DNA from: Thermotogae bacterium
Lineage (GTDB): Bacteria; Thermotogota; Thermotogae; B3-G13
NCBI GenBank assembly: GCA_015486095.1
Contig: WFSK01000127.1
Span: forward strand, 1-5,208
Direction: 5' to 3'
Length of the DNA stretch: 5,208 nt
Position 1 is the stretch's first letter. Each line of letters opens with the position of its first letter. The translations under genes and the position numbers were made by a program. Below are positions 1 to 5,208 of the stretch, in pieces. The notes under the pieces are model-generated. The model saw only the letters and a list, made by a program, of their open reading frames with translations. It ran no database searches and was not told the DNA's origin.

Positions 1-2
1 CC

Positions 3-890
3 GAATGGTTGTACAGGTATTGGAAAGAACGTTGCAGGATCCCCGACCTTTCCTCTTTACTGAAGGTGGACAATACCGTCCCTCCCCTTACCCTCCGAGT
101 AAATCGTTTAAGATGCTCGAGGGAAGAATTAAAAGAGGAACTCGAAAAGGAAGGTGTGGATGTAAGAGAGGGTAGATATTCTCCAGATGCCCTCATCGTT
201 GAAAAATTGAATAAAGATATGAGAACTTTAAAGAGCTACCGAAGGGGTCTATTTTATGTACAGGATGAGGGATCACAACTGGTTTCGCAAATATTGGAGG
301 TTGAAAGATACGATAGAATACTCTCTGTTTGTGCTGCACCCGGTGGAAAGGTTACCCACATAGCCCAGATACAGGAAGACGAGGGTGAGATATACGCCGT
401 AGACATCTCGAAGAAGAGAATGGAACGCCTGAAAGCGAATATCGAGAGACTGGGGATCAAGAGTATAAAGACATTTGTGAGTAGAGGAGAAGAGCTGAAG
501 GCAGAAACGCTTGGTTTCTTCGATATCGTGATCGTCGATGCCCCCTGTTCTGGATTGGGGACCATCAGAAAGCATCCGGATGTGATGTGGAGGTTGAATT
601 TAAACGATATTGAAAAACTTGCTGAGATACAGTTGAATCTCCTCAAGAGTGCATATGGATTAACTAAAGGTGGTGGAAAGATATGTTACACGACATGTAC
701 GATAAGCATCTTAGAGAATGAGACGGTCATAGAACGATTTCTGAGTGAGGATATAAGGTCGAAGATAATAGATGCCACAGAGAAATTGAAGAAATTCGGT
801 GTGAAAAACACCGATTCTCCCTTCGCTCAACTCTATCCTCATATTCACAACACAGAGGGTCTGTTCATCGCCATGTTCGAGAAGATATGA
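3..890 (+). CDS. rsmB: 16S rRNA (cytosine-5)-methyltransferase RsmB, 5'-truncated by the window edge
   Basis: SAM-dependent m5C methyltransferase of the RsmB/Sun/Fmu family, which methylates 16S rRNA (C967 in E. coli) in the cytoplasm. The open frame runs from the first complete codon at 3 (Glu-Trp-Leu-Tyr-Arg-Tyr) to TGA at 888-890, giving 296 residues. The TTG at 9 sits inside the conserved 'P-x-W-L' segment and is an ordinary Leu, not a start. Counting that Leu as residue 1: the family segment FYVQDEGSQL is at 82-91; SAM motif I (CAAPGGK) at 108-114; the SAM-ribose acidic residue in YAVD at 129-132; motif IV DAPCSGLG at 177-184 with Cys180; and motif VI YTTC at 227-230 with Cys230, the expected nucleophile. 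The C-terminal NTEGLF ending is also typical. Full RsmB proteins have roughly 430 residues, so the N-terminal NusB-like RNA-binding domain of about 130-140 residues lies off the left edge. The gene converges on the - strand operon with a 10-bp gap. RsmB is preferred over RsmF because of the QDEGSQ segment and the short C-terminus. Confidence 0.95.
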   Translation, partial: EWLYRYWKERCRIPDLSSLLKVDNTVPPLTLRVNRLRCSREELKEELEKEGVDVREGRYSPDALIVEKLNKDMRTLKSYRRGLFYVQDEGSQLVSQILEVERYDRILSVCAAPGGKVTHIAQIQEDEGEIYAVDISKKRMERLKANIERLGIKSIKTFVSRGEELKAETLGFFDIVIVDAPCSGLGTIRKHPDVMWRLNLNDIEKLAEIQLNLLKSAYGLTKGGGKICYTTCTISILENETVIERFLSEDIRSKIIDATEKLKKFGVKNTDSPFAQLYPHIHNTEGLFIAMFEKI

Positions 891-900
891 ATCCATTTTT

Positions 901-1662
901 TCACTTCTTCTTCAAGTATCCTTTCAGATAATTCAGCTCTTTCATTGCTTCTTCGTATCGACGCGTGTAGATCTGCCGAACGAATGTGAAGAGAAGGCTC
1001 GTTACCGTTAGAGGGAGCATGAAGGTGCGATGCATCGCATAATATGCGAAGTACGAAGTTAAGGCGAGAACACCTTCAATGCCGGCGAATATGAGAATGA
1101 AGAAGAGGATGTCTATGGATAGAAAGATACGAACGTTGAAGTCTCTATTCTTCATCAAGATAAACGATATCACTTGATAAGCCAGGAGGAAGAGCATCAC
1201 GACACCGAAATTTCGTAGGTCGAATGGAAATGGATAAGGAAGTTGATATGCTATGGTCTCGTGAAGGAGATGGAGTATTGGCAACGCCAGAACCAACGCC
1301 AACGTATTCGATATTCCTCGCAGAAGGTCGTCGAAACGACGTTTGAATATCATGCGAATCCCGAAGTATACGAGCATACATTCTAAAACCATGGAACTAT
1401 CTCTTTCCATCGCTAGGTATGTCATGGGAAGTAAAAATGAACCGAACTGATAACGAAAATATATGGAAACAGGGATATTAAAGGCTATCAACGCCATAGA
1501 TATCCCGGTGAAGATCACCTCTATGATACGACTTTCTGCGGTGTAAGATGATTGGGAGGAACTAAAAAGCCATAGATATGTATCGAGTTTTAGGTTTGGT
1601 ATCACTGCAAGAATGGTTATTATACCGAGAAATAGGGTGTAGAGGAAGATAAATCTCTTCAT
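901..1662 (-). CDS. Multi-pass membrane protein resembling a stand-alone MASE-type sensor module (function unknown)
   Basis: 253 residues, no confident family assignment. Hydrophobic segments lie at about 4-21, 46-64, 73-86, 91-105, 117-135, 152-169, 178-200 and 213-230, so the protein is polytopic in the inner membrane. A charged, probably helical tail of about 23 residues follows (YTRRYEEAMKELNYLKGYLKKK) and is presumably cytoplasmic. The order of features (a loop ending in Pro and Phe before the third hydrophobic stretch, a basic KRRFDDLLRGISN loop with Asn119 opening a helix, then a Pro-led last helix running into R-x-Y-x-x-A) recalls the membrane sensors fused to GGDEF or HD-GYP domains (MASE families). 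Here the protein stops where the output domain would begin. The start is ATG at 1660-1662. The open frame extends to 1794, but those 44 extra residues are polar, lie inside the upstream gene and have no better start signal. The ATGA overlap with the upstream stop implies translational coupling. There is no downstream gene on this strand. It could equally be an unrelated small transporter or permease component. Confidence 0.82.
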   Translation of the reverse strand: MKRFIFLYTLFLGIITILAVIPNLKLDTYLWLFSSSQSSYTAESRIIEVIFTGISMALIAFNIPVSIYFRYQFGSFLLPMTYLAMERDSSMVLECMLVYFGIRMIFKRRFDDLLRGISNTLALVLALPILHLLHETIAYQLPYPFPFDLRNFGVVMLFLLAYQVISFILMKNRDFNVRIFLSIDILFFILIFAGIEGVLALTSYFAYYAMHRTFMLPLTVTSLLFTFVRQIYTRRYEEAMKELNYLKGYLKKK

Positions 1663-2117
1663 CTCAAGCTCGTCTTTATACCGAGTGATGTTGTTAGGAC
1701 TATTACGCCAGCGATAACGACTCCTAAGGCCAAAGAAGGTATGGCATACCTCGACTTTATGCCGAATACGTTTGCCGCGATCGCACCAGTCCATACGCCG
1801 GTTACAGGTAACGGAATGGCGACGAAGAGAGTGAGAGCGATGAAACCGTATATCTCGAACTTACGAGACATCCTCTTCTTCGTCTTTGCATATATTTTAT
1901 CTAAGATCCTTTTGGCCCAGGCCCAGTGTGAGGAAAAAAATCGTTCGATCCAATCGAGAGAATAGACGAGTACAACGGCAGGTACGATGTTGGCGATCAC
2001 GCACAAGAGGTAAGCGAGTGATGGAGTCATCTTATAAACGAATATCGCTGTAGGTATTCCTCCTCTCAATTCAGAGATAGGGGACATAGAGATAAGGGCT
2101 ACTATTAAAAACTTCAT
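1659..2117 (-). CDS. Small multidrug export family membrane protein (COG2426, Sm_multidrug_ex)
   Basis: 152-residue integral membrane protein, the usual length for Pfam Sm_multidrug_ex (PF06695, COG2426). Diagnostic segments are SPISELRGGIPTAI at 12-25 and IPLPVTGVWTGAIAA at 101-115. These are two Pro/Gly-rich, probably re-entrant half-repeats, each followed by hydrophobic helices (about 34-54 and 124-145, with another at 89-101). A basic, amphipathic stretch at 56-87 (DWIERFF through AKTKKRMSRK) links the halves on the cytoplasmic side. The family name is historical and drug export is not well established. The paired re-entrant layout suggests a distant relation to DedA-type membrane proteins, so an ion-coupled or lipid-related role is possible. 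The ATG at 2115-2117 shares one base with the preceding yhaM-like stop (TAATG). A GGAGAG (2131-2136) lies 13 nt upstream, rather far, so translation probably relies on coupling. Its own TGA overlaps the next start as ATGA. Confidence 0.9.
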   Translation of the reverse strand: MKFLIVALISMSPISELRGGIPTAIFVYKMTPSLAYLLCVIANIVPAVVLVYSLDWIERFFSSHWAWAKRILDKIYAKTKKRMSRKFEIYGFIALTLFVAIPLPVTGVWTGAIAANVFGIKSRYAIPSLALGVVIAGVIVLTTSLGIKTSLR

Positions 2118-3136
2118 TATCTGAGATATACTCTCCTATCCAGATATTTATCGTAGTCACTCCATAGCGCTTCCTCATCATCCTGTTTTTTCTTATCTTT
2201 CAGATATTTGAACTGCCACATCTTGGAATCCAGGTTATCCACAAAGTGTAGGATCAATGCCTCTGGGATCTTCGGGAGAACGGGAGATCCCCACTCCATT
2301 TCTCCATGGTGAGAGAGGATCATGTGTTCGAGTTTAAGACGAATATCCTCGTTGAAACCAGGGATCTCTTCTATCTTCTTCTTAACCATATGCCACCCGA
2401 TCGCTACGTGTCCCAACATCTCACCAGTATCTGTCTTCACTATACCATCTTTGAAGGCATATTCTTCGATCTTTCCTATGTCGTGGAATATCGCTCCCGT
2501 GATCAGAAGGTCTTTGTTAACGGAAGGATAATATTTACTCATATCTTCGCATATCTTGGTTACATTCAATGTATGCTCTAATAATCCTCCTTTATACGCG
2601 TGATGAACGTTTATCGCCGCAGGGGCAGATTTGAACCGCTCGACGAAGTCGTCGTCTTGAAAAAACATATCTAAAAGTCGGTGCATATCATCGTCCTTTA
2701 CCTCTTCTATTATCCCTTTGAGTTCTTTCATCATCGCATTCACATCTCTTTTGGTAGTTGGAATGAACCTGTTCGCATCGTATTCTTCTTTATTGAGTAC
2801 AGTTATGGAATCCTGACGATTTGCGATCGTTATCTGTAGATTGTCGTTGTAGATCGTGGCCTTTCCTTTCACCCTGATGATATTTCCAGATTTTACCCTG
2901 ACAGCATTGTTAGAGGCGTTATACCAGTCTACCGCTCGAATGCTCCCAGTTTTATCGGCCAGGGTCAGGATCAAATATTTCTTATGTTCATGTGTCTCGA
3001 AGACCCGCTTGGAAACCACCTTGTAGATCCCATCGACCACATCATCTTCCTGCAACTCTTCGATGAACTTTCCTCCACTCTCCTGAAAACCCAATTGTGA
3101 CTTTATGTTTTCACTCAATTGATCTCTTAATTTCAC
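2117..3136 (-). CDS. yhaM: YhaM-family 3'-5' exoribonuclease (OB-fold plus HD domain)
   Basis: 339 residues. B. subtilis YhaM is a Mn2+-dependent 3'-5' exoribonuclease that also degrades single-stranded DNA; a cytoplasmic role in RNA turnover or DNA maintenance is inferred here. Residues about 30-113 form an OB-fold nucleic-acid-binding domain (YLILTLADKTGSI at 54-66, GNIIRVKGKA at 84-93). Residues about 175-310 form an HD phosphohydrolase domain with all expected metal ligands: H179 and H188 in HHAYKGGLLEHT, H218-D219 in FHDIGK, H243 in LGH, H276-H277 in LSHHG and D300 in HFVDNLD. The strings SHHG-x-x-EWGSP and ILH-x-VDNLD-x-KM are close to B. subtilis YhaM. The protein is about 25 residues longer than the roughly 314-residue Bacillus protein, with the extra length in an N-terminal helix (1-22) and a charged C-terminus (313-339). 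The start is GTG at 3134-3136, chosen because AAAGGAG lies 8 nt upstream. The metal site is complete, so the enzyme should be active. Confidence 0.93.
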   Translation of the reverse strand: MKLRDQLSENIKSQLGFQESGGKFIEELQEDDVVDGIYKVVSKRVFETHEHKKYLILTLADKTGSIRAVDWYNASNNAVRVKSGNIIRVKGKATIYNDNLQITIANRQDSITVLNKEEYDANRFIPTTKRDVNAMMKELKGIIEEVKDDDMHRLLDMFFQDDDFVERFKSAPAAINVHHAYKGGLLEHTLNVTKICEDMSKYYPSVNKDLLITGAIFHDIGKIEEYAFKDGIVKTDTGEMLGHVAIGWHMVKKKIEEIPGFNEDIRLKLEHMILSHHGEMEWGSPVLPKIPEALILHFVDNLDSKMWQFKYLKDKKKQDDEEALWSDYDKYLDRRVYLR

Positions 3137-3144
3137 ACCAGATA

Positions 3145-3151
3145 CTCCTTT
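3145..3151 (-). promoter_or_regulatory. Strong Shine-Dalgarno sequence deciding the GTG start of the yhaM-like gene
   Basis: The - strand reads AAAGGAG here, 8 nt before the GTG at 3136-3134. This is the best ribosome-binding site in the window. It lies in the 24-bp gap after the ABC exporter stop and supports a GTG start where no ATG is close by. Confidence 0.8.
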
Positions 3152-3160
3152 CTTATTTAT

Positions 3161-4927
3161 TTACCTCAATCTGTTTTCCAGAGATTGTTTCTGGTATAAC
3201 CTGTAGTATAATCCGTGTCTTTTCATGAGTTGCTCATGTGTTCCTCTTTCCACTAACCTACCCTTATCCAGAACGAATATCTCATCTACCCATGTCAGCG
3301 ATGTCAACCTGTGTGAAACTATAATCGTCGTTCGTTTCTCACGAGTTGCCAGTTCTTTTATACCTTTGATGATCTCCTTCTCGGTATCCGCATCCACACT
3401 GGAAAAGACATCATCGAGTATGAGTATCTTCGGACGTTTCAATATTGCGCGAGCAAGCGTAACCCTCTGTTTTTGTCCCCCGGAGAGCGTTATGCCTCTC
3501 TCCCCTATAAACGTTTCAAGACCCTTTGGAAAAGAAGAGATATCTCGCCACAAGCCAGCAGTCTTACTCACATTATATATCTCTTTGTCTACCACGTTAT
3601 CGGAACCGAAGGCTATATTTTCTTTCAAGGTGTCAGAGAACAAGAAGAGGTCCTGAGGAACGTATCCCATGAATCTCCTCAACGCCTTCAACTTTATGTT
3701 CCTTACATCTATCGAATCTATATAAATAGTATCCTTTGGAGGTTCTATAAGGCGGGGGAGAAGCTTGACGAGGGTGGATTTTCCACTCCCCGTTTGTCCA
3801 ACGATCGCAACGGAAGAACCTGCTTTTATGTCCAGATCGATATCGAATAACACCTGCCTTTTATTTCGTTTGTATGAGAAATTTAATCCCCTTATCTTGA
3901 TCTCCCCTTTTATATCCTTCACATCGAGTGCGTTTTCCTCATCTCTTACCAGAGGTTCTACGTTCAATACATCCAGTAGTCTCGATGCGGATGCCGCACC
4001 ACGTTGGAATAAGTTTATCACCCATCCCAAAGCCACCATGGGCCATATTATCATAAGCAAATATCCTACAAAAGCAACCAAAGAGCCGAGGGATAATTCT
4101 CCCTTTATCACCATATTACCACCGTACACGATCACCAATACGACCACGCCGCCTGCCAAAAAACGGATAAATGGTTCTATGAGCGATGAGATCCTTGCCA
4201 ATTTCATGTTAGTGGTGTAGTATTCATCGTTTATATCCTTGAATTCTTTTATCTGCACATCCTCCTGAACATATGCCTTGATAACACGCATCCCATCAAC
4301 GTTCTCTCTAACCTTAGCAGACATATCCGAAAAGATAGATTGAGCCCTGTTGAACAATCTATGGATCATCTTACCCCCAATGTACATGGTAATACTTATC
4401 AGGGGTAGAGGGATCAGGATCAACGCTGCTAACCGAACGTTGAGGCGAAACATAGCGAAGGTCGATAAACTTCCCATAACCACCATGTCGGTAAAGCTAA
4501 GAATACCAGGTCCTGCAACCATCCTTACCGCCTGGATGTCGTTCGTCAATCTTGCCATTAGATCTCCAGTTCTCACATTTGCGAAATACTCCGGATCGAG
4601 TCTCAAAAGATGAGAATACACTGTATCTCTCAGCGCCGTCTCAACACGCCGAGAAGTTCCTATTACATTCATCCTCCATATTATCCTGAAGATTATCATG
4701 GAAGCCGCCAATATGACTATCGTAAGAGGATAAAAGTATATATCATGCAAGGACTTATTACCCGTTTTTAAACCATCTATATAGCCTTTCAATAGCAGGG
4801 GTATGAATATCTGCAAGACATCTACCACTATCAGAGAGAAAAGACCTATGATATAGCGCCATTTATAATGGGATATGTAGGGTAATATGAGTTTTAGCGA
4901 ACGCAATCCCTTCACATCATTCTTCAT
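3161..4927 (-). CDS. ABC-type exporter half-transporter with a degenerate catalytic site (heterodimer-type subunit)
   Basis: 588 residues, the usual size of a fused TMD-NBD type IV (MsbA/BmrA-like) exporter; an inner-membrane, ATP-driven efflux pump or lipid/peptide exporter. Six membrane helices are visible at about 24-46, 65-84, 139-160, 164-183, 250-271 and 281-305, with the family segment RTGDLMARLTND at 119-130. The NBD has the A-loop Tyr352, Walker A GQTGSGKST at 377-385, Q-loop Gln425 (VPQD), signature LSGGQ at 481-485, Walker B ILILD at 501-505, D-loop SSVD at 509-512 and H-loop His539. The residue after the Walker B Asp is Asp506 instead of the catalytic Glu. Asp here, with an intact LSGGQ, is typical of the degenerate-site subunit of heterodimeric exporters such as TM287/TM288, LmrCD and BmrCD. 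The partner with Glu is not downstream; it may lie elsewhere or beyond the contig end. The ATG at 4925-4927 has no Shine-Dalgarno sequence but sits just after a TATAAT box. This is the first gene of the operon. The substrate cannot be read from the sequence. Confidence 0.95.
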   Translation of the reverse strand: MKNDVKGLRSLKLILPYISHYKWRYIIGLFSLIVVDVLQIFIPLLLKGYIDGLKTGNKSLHDIYFYPLTIVILAASMIIFRIIWRMNVIGTSRRVETALRDTVYSHLLRLDPEYFANVRTGDLMARLTNDIQAVRMVAGPGILSFTDMVVMGSLSTFAMFRLNVRLAALILIPLPLISITMYIGGKMIHRLFNRAQSIFSDMSAKVRENVDGMRVIKAYVQEDVQIKEFKDINDEYYTTNMKLARISSLIEPFIRFLAGGVVVLVIVYGGNMVIKGELSLGSLVAFVGYLLMIIWPMVALGWVINLFQRGAASASRLLDVLNVEPLVRDEENALDVKDIKGEIKIRGLNFSYKRNKRQVLFDIDLDIKAGSSVAIVGQTGSGKSTLVKLLPRLIEPPKDTIYIDSIDVRNIKLKALRRFMGYVPQDLFLFSDTLKENIAFGSDNVVDKEIYNVSKTAGLWRDISSFPKGLETFIGERGITLSGGQKQRVTLARAILKRPKILILDDVFSSVDADTEKEIIKGIKELATREKRTTIIVSHRLTSLTWVDEIFVLDKGRLVERGTHEQLMKRHGLYYRLYQKQSLENRLR

Positions 4928-4936
4928 TTCGTGAAT

Positions 4937-4942
4937 ATTATA
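4937..4942 (-). promoter_or_regulatory. Candidate -10 box (TATAAT) for the four-gene operon, implying a leaderless mRNA
   Basis: The - strand reads TATAAT here, a perfect sigma-70/SigA-type -10 hexamer. Only 9 nt separate it from the ATG of the ABC exporter gene, so transcription would begin 1-3 nt before or at the start codon. No good -35 is seen at 16-18 bp (the best candidates are weak, such as TGTATC or GTATCA) and there is no TGn extension. The lack of any Shine-Dalgarno sequence before this ATG agrees with a leaderless start but does not prove it. Confidence 0.45.
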
Positions 4943-5007
4943 CTACATCACGATCTTTCTGATACATATAACGAGCTACTACGAGACTTTATGTTTTGTC
5001 CATTCTC

Positions 5008-5102
5008 CGTAGGGGTGGGTTTTTAACTTGTCCGATGGAGCAAAGTTCCATAGCGTTATTCACCGAAGGTGAATTGGGCAGGGGTGAATTTCTGTCCCTA
5101 CG
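5008..5102. repeat. Intergenic palindromic element bounded by CGTAGGG/CCCTACG, with internal hairpins
   Basis: A perfect 7-bp inverted repeat, CGTAGGG (5008-5014) and CCCTACG (5096-5102), closes a 95-bp segment. Inside are two compact hairpins. The first is ATGGAGC-AAA-GTTCCAT (5035-5051, 7 pairs including one G-T). The second is ATTCACC-GAA-GGTGAAT (5058-5074, 7 perfect pairs). A second GGTGAATT at 5083-5090 could compete for the first arm. A GGGCAG/CTGTCC pairing (5076-5081 with 5092-5097, one G-T) is a further alternative to the outer stem. Segments flanked by GTAGGGG...CCCTAC are familiar as dispersed intergenic palindromes in many bacteria, so a repeat-family or MITE-like copy is the main reading. 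A structured RNA is the alternative. I see no clear target-site duplication. Confidence 0.5.
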
Positions 5103-5112
5103 AAGTTTATCG

Positions 5113-5152
5113 TTGTTTCGAGGCGAATGTGAGCCTACTTTATGCTCGACAA
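5113..5152. other. Imperfect hairpin next to the palindromic element
   Basis: TCGAG (5118-5122) pairs with CTCGA (5145-5149). The stem extends by three more pairs (TTG 5113-5115 with CAA 5150-5152) after a two-base TT bulge. An alternative short stem AGGC/GCCT (5121-5124 with 5133-5136) overlaps the first. No T-run follows on either strand, so it is not a simple intrinsic terminator. It may be chance or part of the same repeat cluster. Confidence 0.25.
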
Positions 5153-5185
5153 GGCACATGGTTTACTTATCCCGCTGTAGACACC

Positions 5186-5208
5186 CTGTCTCTTATACAC
5201 ATCTGACG
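5186..5208. other. Nextera (Tn5 mosaic end) sequencing adapter, not genomic
   Basis: The last 23 bases begin with CTGTCTCTTATACACATCT, the exact 19-bp complement of the Tn5 mosaic end used in Nextera libraries. GACG follows and matches the next bases of the i5-side (read-1) adapter complement rather than the i7 side. The match is perfect and runs off the end of the window. It is untrimmed read-through assembled into the contig and should be masked; it is not a transposon. Confidence 0.97.

Larger units (their letters stand above)
4928..5185. other. Non-coding region upstream of the operon
   Basis: 258 bp with no credible reading frame on either strand. It contains the TATAAT box next to the ABC gene, a short direct repeat ACGAG (4971-4975 and 4981-4985), the palindromic element and the imperfect hairpin. 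I found no tRNA, terminator with a T-run, or second start codon with a ribosome-binding site. The genomic sequence ends at 5185, where adapter begins, so whether another gene diverges from here is unknown. Confidence 0.7.

Noticed and set aside
9..11. TTG as the start codon of the methyltransferase
   Set aside because: The frame stays open to the window edge, and the preceding Glu-Trp plus this Leu belong to the conserved P-x-W-L segment of RsmB, so the gene continues upstream.
254..896. Open frames on the - strand opposite rsmB (254-646, 273-575, 711-896)
   Set aside because: They overlap strongly motif-bearing coding sequence on the other strand, lack ribosome-binding sites and have low-complexity Ser/Phe-rich or incoherent translations.
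885..903. Possible bidirectional terminator between rsmB and the convergent operon (T-run 896-901)
   Set aside because: The only stems available are weak (GAAG/CTTC with a bulge, or 3-bp ATG/CAT) and overlap the stop codons. I could not support an intrinsic terminator for either strand.
2235..2243. Perfect DnaA-box consensus TTATCCACA
   Set aside because: It is a single copy inside the yhaM-like gene and encodes part of the conserved HFVDN motif. No AT-rich region or further boxes surround it, so it is coincidental.
2306..4613. Open frames on the + strand opposite the yhaM-like and ABC genes (for example 2306-2581, 3225-3656, 3473-3850, 3765-4220, 4350-4613)
   Set aside because: They are antisense shadows of well-recognised genes with intact motifs and show no initiation signals or recognisable domains.
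5144..5182. Short frame ATG...TAG of 12 codons near the contig end
   Set aside because: It is too short, has no ribosome-binding site, and lies over the imperfect hairpin.
5186..5204. Tn5-type transposon end
   Set aside because: It is followed by GACG, the next adapter bases, and sits at the extreme contig end with no transposase. A library adapter explains it fully.

Overview
The window carries one partial gene on the + strand and a compact four-gene operon on the - strand that converges on it, followed by about 260 bp of non-coding, hairpin-rich DNA and a 23-bp sequencing adapter. It is clearly bacterial: the genes are an RsmB-type rRNA methyltransferase, a half-size ABC exporter, a YhaM-type HD-domain ribonuclease, a COG2426 small membrane protein and a polytopic membrane protein. 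Frequent AGA/AGG arginine codons, Lys/Glu/Ile-rich proteins and moderate GC would suit a thermophilic lineage such as Thermotogota or a clostridial relative. No rRNA or other strong phylogenetic marker is present, so that placement is only a guess. The adapter and the 5'-truncated gene show that the window is a whole short assembly contig, or one end of one.

Layout. Positions 3-890 (+) encode the C-terminal two thirds of RsmB, with the start off the left edge. Ten bases separate its stop from the convergent operon. Read 5'->3' on the - strand, the operon is: ABC exporter (4927-3161), a 24-bp gap, yhaM-like ribonuclease (3136-2117, GTG start with a strong Shine-Dalgarno sequence), a TAATG overlap, Sm_multidrug_ex/COG2426 protein (2117-1659), an ATGA overlap, and a 253-residue multi-pass membrane protein (1662-901). 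Positions 4928-5185 are non-coding. They hold a TATAAT box almost touching the ABC start codon and a palindromic element bounded by CGTAGGG/CCCTACG. Positions 5186-5208 are Nextera adapter, not genome.

Functional reading. The two overlaps and the short gap imply co-transcription and translational coupling. No known pathway joins an exporter, a 3'-5' exonuclease and two membrane proteins, so the operon may be only a housekeeping/envelope cluster. The most interesting points are: (i) the ABC protein has Asp where the catalytic Glu normally follows Walker B, the hallmark of the degenerate subunit of heterodimeric exporters, yet no partner is adjacent downstream; (ii) the last membrane protein looks like a stand-alone version of the membrane-sensor modules normally fused to GGDEF or HD-GYP domains; (iii) the operon may begin with a leaderless message; (iv) the intergenic palindrome can adopt alternative stems. 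I see no CRISPR array, tRNA, rRNA, insertion sequence or clear new defence system.
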